Source of the DNA: Proteiniphilum saccharofermentans
GTDB taxonomy: Bacteria > Bacteroidota > Bacteroidia > Bacteroidales > Dysgonomonadaceae
Assembly (NCBI RefSeq): GCF_900095135.1
Contig: NZ_LT605205.1
Coordinates: forward strand, 1,860,001-1,924,000
Length of the DNA: 64,000 nt
Direction: 5' to 3'
Below are positions 17,092-25,439 of the stretch, one piece after another. A program made the position numbers and the translations under genes. How positions within the stretch are numbered: position 1 is the stretch's first letter; the number at the start of each line of letters is the position of its first letter. The notes below the pieces were generated by a model. That model ran no database searches, had not been told where the DNA came from, and saw nothing but the letters and a program-made list of their open reading frames with translations.

Positions 17092-18699
17092 ATGAAATAT
17101 CTCAAATACCACACTGCATCGGGACTGTTCCTGTACTTCATATTATTTTCTTTTTTTATCTCCTGTTCGGATAATCGGACGGAAGAGTTATCCTCTATCT
17201 CCCAACTCGACTCATTCACTTTCCATCCAAAATTCAATAAAGATTTAGAGGACGCTGCATTGGTTACAAGATCCGGTACGGATATAACCGTATTGATCCC
17301 TTACAGTGCATCATTCGACGGTTTGATCGCCACATTTACCTATTCGGGTGCATCAGTGAAAATAGGAGATGTTGAACAAATCAGTGATGTCACAAAAAAT
17401 GATTTCAACGAGCCGGTCGTTTATAGTGTTATTGCTGAAGACGGGACAAAAACTGATTATACTGTTACCGTTATAAAGAATCTGCCACGTATACCGAGAG
17501 TATATGTCAATACAGCAGGGGGTGCACCTATTCTGGACAAAGAGAATTATGTTAATTCAACGGTTAGGGTTGAGGATATTGATAAATATTATACTGATGG
17601 AGACCCTGTTATCACAACAGCCGGAATAAGAGGGCGGGGAAACTCAACATGGGGAATGGATAAAAAACCTTACCGCGTAAAGCTGGACAATAAGGTATCC
17701 CTTTTAGGTATGAGTAACGACAAGGACTGGGCGCTCCTTGCCAATCATACTGATAAGACATTGTTGAGAAATATCACTGCGTTTGAGATCGCGAAGATAG
17801 CCGAAATGAGCTGGACTCCTGCATCCATCAGTGTCGATTTTTACCTGAACGGAACATACCAGGGAGTATATGCATTGACAGAACATGTAAAGGTTTCGAA
17901 AGAAAGGCTCGATATGGAGTTGGTGAAACCCACCGATAATTTGGGGGAAGCGTTGACCGGTGATTATTTACTTGAATTGGATTTTCATTTTGATGAGCCT
18001 TCCAGATTCAGAACAGATAGGGGTTATCCGGACAAAGGACTGCCAATCATGTTCAAAGATCCGGATGAACCGACAAGTGCCCAGTTTGAATATGTAAAGG
18101 ATTATTTCAATACGGCTGAGCGGGTTTTATATTCGGATAACTTTAAGGATCCTGAAAATGGCTACCGCAAGTATATTGATGTAGAGTCGTTCATTAAATA
18201 TTATATAGTGCAGGAGCTTGCCAAGAATGTGGACGGCAATATGCGGGGCAGTTGTTATATGGCTATTCGCAGGAACGGAAAAATCGAGATGCCGTTAGTA
18301 TGGGACTTTGATATCGCCTTTGGTAATGCCGACCATATCACTTGGGAACAGGGAGCTACTTCCGCGGGACCTGATGGCTGGTTTATTAAAACTCAATCGC
18401 CCTGGTTCGACCAGCTATTTAAAGATCCCTATTTTGTGGCAGAATTAAAAAAACGGTGGAACGAACTGAAACCCGGATTGGATGAAATCCCCGGTTTTAT
18501 CAGGGATCATGCTCTCGCATTACAGGATGCACAAAAAAAGAATTTTAGTCCGAAACCCGGAGGCGCCGGATGGAGCATCACAAAACCCGAATGGAATACA
18601 AAGATAATCAGAGGATCCTATGCTGCTGAAGTCAACTTTTTTGTGGATTTTGTGGAAAAACGCCTCCAATGGCTGGATACAAATATAAATGGATTATAA
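17092..18699 (+). CDS. CotH-kinase-family lipoprotein
   Basis: This 535-residue lipoprotein has the lipobox FISC (Cys near 26). An Ig-like DUF5018-type domain lies at about 35-140 (VIPYSASFDGLIATFTYSGASVKIG...YTVTVIK). A CotH kinase domain follows: GIRGRGNSTWGMDKKPYRVKL, then YLNGTYQGVYALTEHVKVSKERL, and the catalytic-region DFDIAFGN. CotH domains resemble protein kinases and phosphorylate secreted proteins in spore formers; in Bacteroidetes they are common surface lipoproteins of unknown target. It appears monocistronic and ends just before a long perfect hairpin. Confidence 0.85.
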   Translation: MKYLKYHTASGLFLYFILFSFFISCSDNRTEELSSISQLDSFTFHPKFNKDLEDAALVTRSGTDITVLIPYSASFDGLIATFTYSGASVKIGDVEQISDVTKNDFNEPVVYSVIAEDGTKTDYTVTVIKNLPRIPRVYVNTAGGAPILDKENYVNSTVRVEDIDKYYTDGDPVITTAGIRGRGNSTWGMDKKPYRVKLDNKVSLLGMSNDKDWALLANHTDKTLLRNITAFEIAKIAEMSWTPASISVDFYLNGTYQGVYALTEHVKVSKERLDMELVKPTDNLGEALTGDYLLELDFHFDEPSRFRTDRGYPDKGLPIMFKDPDEPTSAQFEYVKDYFNTAERVLYSDNFKDPENGYRKYIDVESFIKYYIVQELAKNVDGNMRGSCYMAIRRNGKIEMPLVWDFDIAFGNADHITWEQGATSAGPDGWFIKTQSPWFDQLFKDPYFVAELKKRWNELKPGLDEIPGFIRDHALALQDAQKKNFSPKPGGAGWSITKPEWNTKIIRGSYAAEVNFFVDFVEKRLQWLDTNINGL

Positions 18700-18727
18700 C
18701 TATACCCCGGTTTTTCTCTGTCATAGA

Positions 18728-18762
18728 TCAGCCATTGCTAATTAACAATTAGCAATGGCTGA
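18728..18762. terminator. Perfect 16-bp hairpin after the CotH gene
   Basis: TCAGCCATTGCTAATT and its exact inverse complement flank a three-base AAC loop, about 30 bases after the CotH stop. There is no T-tract, so it may stabilise a 3' end or be a protein site rather than an intrinsic terminator. The remaining 200 bases to the next gene hold only the promoter at 18833-18863. Confidence 0.5.
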
Positions 18763-18832
18763 TTGAATATCAGATCATACCATATCCCTAAAAATAGGGA
18801 TGTTTTACCTGAAAAATAGCTATTTATTGTGA

Positions 18833-18863
18833 TTGTAAACACCCTCCGGATTCCGTAATTTTG
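18833..18863 (+). promoter_or_regulatory. Promoter of the DUF438/hemerythrin gene
   Basis: TTG at 18833-18835 and TAATTTTG at 18856-18863 are 20 bases apart. Transcription would start near 18870, about 100 nt before the ATG at 18972, leaving room for a regulatory leader. Confidence 0.55.
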
Positions 18864-18971
18864 TTTTGTAAAGGAGTACAGAACCGGTAGAGTCCACAAG
18901 AGAGCCTTTTGTATGACAAATCAATTATCACAGCGCAAAACAAAAGAGCTCCGGCAAAAACTATTTTTATT

Positions 18972-20606
18972 ATGCAAGAGAAAATAACCAATACAACATT
19001 TGAGAGTTTAGACCAGAATAAACTCCAACGGATGCTCCATATCAAGCAACAGTATGATAAAGGAGTGTTGTCACTCGATGAAGCGAAAAATCGTGTAAAA
19101 AGTGAAGTGGGGAGAATTTCGCCCGAAGAGTTTGCCGCCGCCGAACAGATGTTCAAGGACGAGGATCCCGACGAATGCCGTAACGAAGATGTACGTACTA
19201 TACTGGAGGTATTTGACGGATTGATCCAGGCTGATGAGCCCGGTCTTCCGTACGGTCATCCTATAGATGCTTACCGGCGGGAAAATAAAAAAATGAAGGA
19301 ATTGCTCCAAAGGGGAGATGAATTGGCCCAAAAGCCGTTTATACTGAATCCTTGGTTGGAGTTGATGGAGCAGATTATACAATATAAAGTTCATTTCAGC
19401 CGCAAACAGAACCAACTCTATTCTGCGTTGGAGAGGAAAGGGTTTGACCGTCCTTCTACCACGATGTGGGTATATGACGACGAGATACGAGATGAGATGA
19501 ACAGTGCATTGGAGATTTTGCGGAATGGAGATGTAAACCCGGAATTCTTTTTCGATGCTTACAGGCAGATGACCGTCGACCTGAGAGACCTGATGGAGAA
19601 AGAAGAACTGATCCTCTATCCGACTTCATTGAAACTGATTCCGGAAGAGGAATTCGAGGAGATGAAATCGGGCGACAGGGAAATCGGATTCTTCCTGATC
19701 GATATGCCCGGTCTCAATCAACGTACATCTCCTGAAGAAGCGAAACCTGTAGCAGAGCAAACCGGTTTGATGGACGACCTGGCTGCGTTGCTGGCAAAGT
19801 ATGGACAAAATATAGAGACAGACCCAAAGGAGAAAGTCCTCGATGTGGCTGAAGGCAAACTTACGCTTCATCAGATAAACCTCCTTTTCCGCCATTTACC
19901 CGTGGACATCTCTTTCGTAGACGAAAACGATCTCGTGAAATTCTATACCGATACCGCTCATCGCGTTTTTCCCCGCAGCAAAGGCGTTATCGGGAGAGAG
20001 GTGCGTAATTGCCACCCGCCCAAAAGTTTGCATATGGTGGAGGAGATCATTGAGAAATTCCGCAGCGGCGAGCAGAGTAAATCGGAATTTTGGATCAACA
20101 AACCGGGACTTTTCATTTATATCGTGTATGTCGCTGTAAGAGACAAGGACGGGACTTTCAGGGGAGTCATGGAAATGATGCAGGATTGTACGCATATCCG
20201 CCAGCTCGAAGGCGAGCGGAGACTGCTTACCTGGGAAGAGGTGCAGCAACAGCAGAATGGGGGAGAAAAGGTAGGTGCCTCCCAAAGTGCCCAAAGCTAT
20301 CAAAGCTCTCAAAACCTTCAAAGTTACGAGAACGATGAGATCGGAAACGGAGAAAGCGATGATGACCTAAACGGTGGTGATGGCCCAATTGTTATTACTG
20401 CTGAAACCAAACTAAAATCATTGCTCCAACGATACCCTCAGCTAAAGGATGATTTACCCGGTATAAATCCCCGATTTTCCATGCTGAAGAGCCCAATGGC
20501 AAGGGTTGTATTGCCTATCGCCACGCTCAAAATGATGAGTGAACAATCGGGTATGCCTCTACAGGAATTGATTGACAAACTAAAAGATCTTATTGCGACT
20601 TATTGA
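18972..20606 (+). CDS. DUF438-hemerythrin-PAS-DUF1858 sensor-like protein
   Basis: From ATG 18972 this is a 544-residue soluble protein. Domains in order are a DUF438 helical region (about 20-90), a hemerythrin-like HHE domain (about 90-220, with His in YGHPIDAY and YKVHFSRKQNQLY as likely iron ligands), and a PAS_10-like domain (about 310-420; ISFVDENDLVKFYTD...VIGREVRNCHPPKSLHMVEEII). A Gln/Ser-rich linker and a DUF1858 domain (about 475-544) follow. This order is known from anaerobes and suggests sensing of O2, NO or redox state through di-iron or heme. There is no output domain, so it may act through a partner. A start 63 bases upstream is less likely. Confidence 0.85.
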   Translation: MQEKITNTTFESLDQNKLQRMLHIKQQYDKGVLSLDEAKNRVKSEVGRISPEEFAAAEQMFKDEDPDECRNEDVRTILEVFDGLIQADEPGLPYGHPIDAYRRENKKMKELLQRGDELAQKPFILNPWLELMEQIIQYKVHFSRKQNQLYSALERKGFDRPSTTMWVYDDEIRDEMNSALEILRNGDVNPEFFFDAYRQMTVDLRDLMEKEELILYPTSLKLIPEEEFEEMKSGDREIGFFLIDMPGLNQRTSPEEAKPVAEQTGLMDDLAALLAKYGQNIETDPKEKVLDVAEGKLTLHQINLLFRHLPVDISFVDENDLVKFYTDTAHRVFPRSKGVIGREVRNCHPPKSLHMVEEIIEKFRSGEQSKSEFWINKPGLFIYIVYVAVRDKDGTFRGVMEMMQDCTHIRQLEGERRLLTWEEVQQQQNGGEKVGASQSAQSYQSSQNLQSYENDEIGNGESDDDLNGGDGPIVITAETKLKSLLQRYPQLKDDLPGINPRFSMLKSPMARVVLPIATLKMMSEQSGMPLQELIDKLKDLIATY

Positions 20607-20620
20607 ACCTCTTGAGAAAT

Positions 20621-20653
20621 ATACACGCGCCATCTTGAAGATGGCACGTGTAT
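20621..20653. terminator. Bidirectional hairpin between convergent genes
   Basis: ATACACG-GCCATCTT pairs with AAGATGGC-CGTGTAT (one mismatched pair) almost without a loop. It lies between the convergent DUF438 gene and the BACON lipoprotein gene. T-tracts are weak on both sides. Confidence 0.55.
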
Positions 20654-20776
20654 AAAAATGATAGCGTAATACTTTTATTTTCCCGCATCTTTCCCACTGC
20701 CTTTTATAAACACAGAAGGTACCAGTGGTTCGAGGTTGTTCGCCTTTGGTGCGCTGACTGCCTTGGTGAGCGGAGG

Positions 20777-22645
20777 TTACTTCAGGATTTTATCCAACTC
20801 ATCTACTTTAAGAGTAGCTTTTCCCAAAGTGGCTTCCCAGAAATTCAGACTTGAATTGTCATCATCTTTACCTGCATAACTCATTTTCAGGAGCATGTTA
20901 TCAACAAGTTCCCATTCCGTATCTTGTATCTCCCGTGCTTCTTTGGTCAAAATAACAGTTAAAATTCTGAATTCTTTCTGGGTATTGGGATACGCCGGTT
21001 CTCTTGCCCCAAATCTTTCAATAATATCTTCAATACTCCATGTCTCAGACTTTTCGGCTGCAAAATAACCATCGGCTAATGAAAACCTGCTGTCGGGGAT
21101 ATTGGACAGACCCGAATAGAATGTCACATCAGGAACTTCTTCAGCCGAGATAAGTCCCATGAGATAGAGTTCCAGCGGAGCATAAGTTTTGTCTTCAATA
21201 CCCATGGTAGCTCCCTGGGCATCCCATGTTTCACTATAATTGATGTTAGGAGCATGGTACCACTTCGGATTTCCTTCAATATTAGCAGTAAACGTTTTCT
21301 TGTCAAATCCTCCCAGCATTCCGTTCACATCACTGAATCCCCAGTGGGCAAAAATTTCATGTTCCTGTTCACCTATCAGTTGATATGTGGAGCGAAGGTA
21401 ATTTGCCCATGTGTGACACAACTCGTGTTTAATAATCTCGGGATTGAATTCCTGGTATCCTCCAAAAAGAATAGTCCCGAACAATTTTTCTGCATAAAGG
21501 TTATGATTGTATATACTATTACCTTCAATTTCTCGACCTATTCCTTTTATATTGTTCATTAAAGTCGAGTAGCCCCCGCCAATAAAATATGAATCGTCTT
21601 CATAGACATAAAAGGCAAAATCAAATTCATCCTCAAATTTGGAGTAGATGAGTCTCAGTAAATCGTCATTATTACGCCCTTTATAATGTGTGGCGATTAC
21701 CCTTCCCGAAGAGTGTAAATAGAAATCGTCCCCCAGATCAGTTATCCGAATATTACCTCCCTGGATAATAGTGATAAAACTCTCCTTTCCGACACCTGTG
21801 ACCTTTATCTGGCCGACTCTTCCTGTATAACCCACGTTTTCAGCAACCTGAAGCACGATGCTGTACTCCTCCAGACCTCTTGTCTGGCTTTGAGATATTG
21901 TAATCCATTCCTGTGCTCCATCCATCACGCTGCACTCATACTCTATATTGGTAGTGACCGGAATTCTTAACTCGCCGCCCTTACTGTTTATTTCAAATTC
22001 TTTCTGCGTCACGATGATTTCTTCGTTCTGACTCTGAGTGACAGTGATGGTGGATGTCTGATTTTCATAGGCGATGGTGACCGTGCCTGTCCTTGCATCA
22101 TAGGTCTCATTCTTTGACGCCGACAGCACAATGGTATAATCGGTCAGCGATTTTAACTGAGTGACGGACAGCCATGACTTTGCGCTTTCAGAAACAGTGC
22201 AGGTATAGCTCACATTTGCTTTAACCGGTATGTTGACGTTGCCGCCATCCTTTCCGATGGAGAAACTGGCCTGTGAGATTTCAAAACCTTTCTTTGAAGC
22301 CTGTTGAACAGTCAATGTCAGTGTCGCTTCACCGGCGGAAATTGTGACCGTTGCACTTCTTGTCTCATATTGGGTGTTCTCTCCGGCGGAAACCTTTAGT
22401 TTGATGTTTTCTCCGGCACCACCGCTTGAAGGCGAAACTGACAGCCAGGACTCCGAAGCCCTTGCCGTCCAATTGCTGTTGGTGCTGAATACAAATTCCG
22501 AAGAAGCAGCACCTGCCTCTAACGAGATGGACTGGGAAGTTCCCGGTGTGATAAATCCTTTGCTAATTGGATCATCTTTAGTACATGAGATAATGTTTAG
22601 AAACCCAAGAAAGGCGACAAACAATGTTGGAATTGATCGTTTCAT
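20777..22645 (-). CDS. BACON-domain lipoprotein with a C-terminal metalloprotease-like domain
   Basis: This 622-residue lipoprotein has the lipobox IISC (Cys 21). Three BACON domains follow at about 32-115, 120-205 and 210-295, each with a WLSVS/WITIS strand and a terminal TVTQ-type strand. BACON modules of Bacteroidetes usually bind glycans or mucin. The C-terminal 300 residues contain HELCH (407-411) and a later acidic, aromatic-rich region, consistent with a gluzincin-type zinc peptidase. This suggests a surface glycoprotein- or mucin-directed protease. It follows the ankyrin gene after 55 bases in the same direction, so it could be the last gene of the kinase cluster, although its export makes it different from its neighbours. 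Confidence 0.75.
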   Translation of the reverse strand: MKRSIPTLFVAFLGFLNIISCTKDDPISKGFITPGTSQSISLEAGAASSEFVFSTNSNWTARASESWLSVSPSSGGAGENIKLKVSAGENTQYETRSATVTISAGEATLTLTVQQASKKGFEISQASFSIGKDGGNVNIPVKANVSYTCTVSESAKSWLSVTQLKSLTDYTIVLSASKNETYDARTGTVTIAYENQTSTITVTQSQNEEIIVTQKEFEINSKGGELRIPVTTNIEYECSVMDGAQEWITISQSQTRGLEEYSIVLQVAENVGYTGRVGQIKVTGVGKESFITIIQGGNIRITDLGDDFYLHSSGRVIATHYKGRNNDDLLRLIYSKFEDEFDFAFYVYEDDSYFIGGGYSTLMNNIKGIGREIEGNSIYNHNLYAEKLFGTILFGGYQEFNPEIIKHELCHTWANYLRSTYQLIGEQEHEIFAHWGFSDVNGMLGGFDKKTFTANIEGNPKWYHAPNINYSETWDAQGATMGIEDKTYAPLELYLMGLISAEEVPDVTFYSGLSNIPDSRFSLADGYFAAEKSETWSIEDIIERFGAREPAYPNTQKEFRILTVILTKEAREIQDTEWELVDNMLLKMSYAGKDDDNSSLNFWEATLGKATLKVDELDKILK

Positions 22646-22700
22646 GATAATTGCAAATTAGAAATTAATAATCGGAATTTTTCAATTAAAATATTATAAC

Positions 22701-24059
22701 TTATGTGATTAATGCTGTCATCCCTAGTTCTGCTTCCTCTTTCAGGGAGATATCTGCCAGTTGAAGCGACAGTGATAGCTTACTATATGTCTCGTAGGAT
22801 ACATTCAACGAATTTGTATTGTATTCCGGATTGTCGGGCGAAAGAATGAACCCGCCACAATCAAAAGTGAGGGGAGCATTATAGGGGGCGTTTGAATCCT
22901 GATCTTGCCAAAAGGCAGTACCTTCAATATGCCTCCCGCTTACCGTCTGAATCGTTATATGGAAATAATCCAAGGAGAGATGCTTCCCATTTTCTATCTC
23001 CGCAATTGGAAAGTTTTTTGAAGTTGTGTGATCTTTTCCTGCTCCCGAAGGAAACCATGTTGTCACCGTAGCCTTTAGGGTGATAATGTGACGGTTGTTT
23101 CGCTTTTCCAGGAGTTTTTGCACCGTATCCATCTCTGCACCGTATAGAAGCAGTAGCTGTCCCGCTTCAAACCAATCGAAATCATACGATAGCAGCAGAG
23201 GGTTCAAGGTATGTCCATCGCCAAGCACGTTTGGATTGGCTCCCCTTTCGAGCAGATCCCGGATCAGGTCAATATCTGTATGGTCGCAAGTCACTATCGC
23301 ATGTATCAGCGGCGGAAAATCGTCTAAACCTTTATTGGGATCCGCGCCATATTTGAGTAATAATCTTGCTTTCCGAATCGTTTCTTTGGAAGGGGGATTT
23401 CTTTCTTTACCGTTTTCCCCCTCTTCAGGCAAGAGGCAATAGGAGAGGGGATACCATAATAAACCTTGATCCACCCCTTGCTTGTTTGGACTGGCACCAA
23501 GTTCAAGCAGCCATTGCATCAATTTTACCGGTTTATCGTCATAACATGCATTCAGAAGCGGCGTGCTGTCATCTCCTGCATACATGTTCGGGTCGGCTTT
23601 GTTTTCCACCAGGAACGTCAATAATTTTTTTGCATCTTTCAGGTTTTCAAAAACCTTTTTGATGGTGACATAATATAATGGGGTAGGTTGCCAGTGACGG
23701 AATGCACCGACTGAAGTCTGTACGTTGAACGTATTACCTTCGGCAATATAGCGCTCCATCAAGTCATACTCCTCAAAAGCGGCAAGGGCGGCAGGGATAT
23801 TCTCCATCTCTTCAATACCGACTATCTCTTTGATGGTTTTATCGGGATTTTCCTTTATTCTTTTGATCAGAAAAAAGTAAGGTACCAGGGTCTCGTCGAA
23901 TTGCTCTTCATTATCTCCCGTAAAGTGGGAGAAGATATCGTAAGTACGCATTGCTTCCAAAGCAATTTTCTTCCTGTTCTCAACCAACTCCTTTATCCTT
24001 CCTCTTGATAAGAGGACAGCGTTATGCGCTTCTAAAACTGCTTTTTCGTAATCATCCAT
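22701..24059 (-). CDS. Ankyrin-repeat protein
   Basis: This 452-residue soluble protein has ankyrin repeats at about 125-330: TPLYYVTIKK, KKLLTFLVENKADPNMYAGDDSTPLLNACYDD, LMQWLLELGASPNKQG, KARLLLKYGADPNKGLDDFPPLIHAI and LIRDLLERGANPNVLGDGHTLNPLL. An N-terminal helical domain and a C-terminal beta-rich domain of about 120 residues were not recognised. It lies 21 bases downstream of the SMI1/KNR4-like gene and looks like the distal part of the kinase cluster. Bacterial ankyrin proteins next to SMI1 proteins can be immunity-like, but no toxin is nearby. Confidence 0.75.
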   Translation of the reverse strand: MDDYEKAVLEAHNAVLLSRGRIKELVENRKKIALEAMRTYDIFSHFTGDNEEQFDETLVPYFFLIKRIKENPDKTIKEIVGIEEMENIPAALAAFEEYDLMERYIAEGNTFNVQTSVGAFRHWQPTPLYYVTIKKVFENLKDAKKLLTFLVENKADPNMYAGDDSTPLLNACYDDKPVKLMQWLLELGASPNKQGVDQGLLWYPLSYCLLPEEGENGKERNPPSKETIRKARLLLKYGADPNKGLDDFPPLIHAIVTCDHTDIDLIRDLLERGANPNVLGDGHTLNPLLLSYDFDWFEAGQLLLLYGAEMDTVQKLLEKRNNRHIITLKATVTTWFPSGAGKDHTTSKNFPIAEIENGKHLSLDYFHITIQTVSGRHIEGTAFWQDQDSNAPYNAPLTFDCGGFILSPDNPEYNTNSLNVSYETYSKLSLSLQLADISLKEEAELGMTALIT

Positions 24060-24080
24060 TTTTTATCTGATTTCTATCAC

Positions 24081-24812
24081 TTATACCCATGCATCATATC
24101 TGCCATCGTCGTCAGTAGATGTTTCTTCCAAATAGAGGAGTCCGGCTTGTGGGTAACCCTGCTCTGCCGCCCTGGCAAGCCAATCGAATCCGGTATCGTA
24201 GTCCTGTTCCACAACGCCGCCCTCATACATTAGCAGCATGGCCAGTTGATATTGTGCTTCCGCATTTCCGCTATCGGCCATCAAAGTGTAGTATTCCAGT
24301 ATATTCTTCGCGAAAACAGGATCCTCTTTCATCCTACTATACACCATTGAAGAAATAACCTCATTTTCCTCTGTCGGCAGGTATTTTTCTGAAATTTCTT
24401 TTTCCAGGAATTCTTCAAAACTGTTGTATTCGTTCCATATTTCAAAACTGGTAATGTCCCTCGTTTCGTATTTTTCAACGGCGGGATTAAATGTGAAAAT
24501 ATCGTCATCGACACGTCCAAAATAGAGCAGTTGATCGTTGAAAAGCTCCAGTTGTTGTTCCGAAAAGGATACAATGTCGATCAACTTAAAATTGGTCTGT
24601 GGGTCGGTTACAATATCTGTTCCGTAAAGTTCCACGCCATTGAAGGCGACTCCGTTACAATGTTTTAAAAAATCGGCATAACCGGTTGGAATGAGAGGTA
24701 GGTTGGAGTTTTCCAATTCATTGTTTGCCCACTTGATATCTTCTGCGGTGACAGGACGGACGATCATAGCATCATCCAAGAACATGATTTTACGGTAAAA
24801 AGTGCCCATCAT
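24081..24812 (-). CDS. SMI1/KNR4-like (YrhA-type) protein with Sel1 repeats
   Basis: This 243-residue soluble protein has an SMI1/KNR4-fold domain at about 20-145 (LIPTGYADFLKHCNGVAFNGVELYGTD and FEIWNEYNSFEEFLEKEI). Two Sel1-like repeats follow at about 175-230 (AEAQYQLAMLLMYEGGVVEQDYDTGFDWLARAAEQGYPQAGLLYLEE). SMI1/KNR4 domains bind partner proteins and are often immunity proteins of polymorphic toxins. Here the gene is three bases from an unrecognised gene in a signalling cluster, so an adaptor role is equally likely. Confidence 0.75.
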   Translation of the reverse strand: MMGTFYRKIMFLDDAMIVRPVTAEDIKWANNELENSNLPLIPTGYADFLKHCNGVAFNGVELYGTDIVTDPQTNFKLIDIVSFSEQQLELFNDQLLYFGRVDDDIFTFNPAVEKYETRDITSFEIWNEYNSFEEFLEKEISEKYLPTEENEVISSMVYSRMKEDPVFAKNILEYYTLMADSGNAEAQYQLAMLLMYEGGVVEQDYDTGFDWLARAAEQGYPQAGLLYLEETSTDDDGRYDAWV

Positions 24813-24815
24813 TTT

Positions 24816-25427
24816 TTATTCTAAGAAAATGACTCTTACACAGGACATTCCTGCTTTTAATTCTGTTTCCGATTGAAATTCAAAAGTACCATTTTGTTGC
24901 AGTTTTATGGTGGATTGATAAATTTCGGTAGCGTAGATAATGATGGCGTCGAGGAGGTAGCTCCCACCGTTCCGTGAAATAATGGCCGGTCGTATGGTTT
25001 TTTTCAAAAACCGCAGATCTTTCATGGAAGGCCCATCTGAAAACTCAATTTCATCCATATCTTCCACAAGCCGCAAACTGCCTTTATCCGTCCAAACGGA
25101 GTCAAGGACAAATTTAACGTACGGTACAACCGTCTTTTCGTTCAGGATCAGCCCCAATTTGCCGAGATTATTGAAAACGGCATCCCGTGTTCCTTCTATC
25201 CGGATAATGTCGTTATTCTCCTCGTTCCACAAATAGTGCATTGTGACGGGCGGTATCGTCGAAAAAGTCTGTGCCGATAACAACCGGTAATCCTTAAAGA
25301 ACGGCAACAGGGTTGTTTGAAGGTGTGTCTTTTCTTGAGTGAACAGGTCGTAGCTCGATTGGGAATTGATCAAAGGAATCAGTTCCGCATACTTTGACGA
25401 AGGGATATCTGAAAAGTTGTGTTGCAT
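24816..25427 (-). CDS. Unrecognised 203-residue soluble protein of the kinase cluster
   Basis: I do not recognise this protein. It has no signal peptide or membrane segment. Its middle shows a beta-strand pattern (MHYLWNEENNDIIRIEGTRDAVFNNLGKLGLILNEKTVVPYVKFVLDSVW) and its C-terminus another (YLLDAIIIYATEIYQSTIKLQQNG). It contains LRFLKKTIRP near residue 145, a KTIR match to the N-terminal repeats of the cluster kinase; this may be chance but is worth noting. It is tightly packed (12 bases and 3 bases) between the 449-residue membrane protein gene and the SMI1-like gene. Confidence 0.65.
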   Translation of the reverse strand: MQHNFSDIPSSKYAELIPLINSQSSYDLFTQEKTHLQTTLLPFFKDYRLLSAQTFSTIPPVTMHYLWNEENNDIIRIEGTRDAVFNNLGKLGLILNEKTVVPYVKFVLDSVWTDKGSLRLVEDMDEIEFSDGPSMKDLRFLKKTIRPAIISRNGGSYLLDAIIIYATEIYQSTIKLQQNGTFEFQSETELKAGMSCVRVIFLE

Positions 25428-25439
25428 TGCATTTATTGT

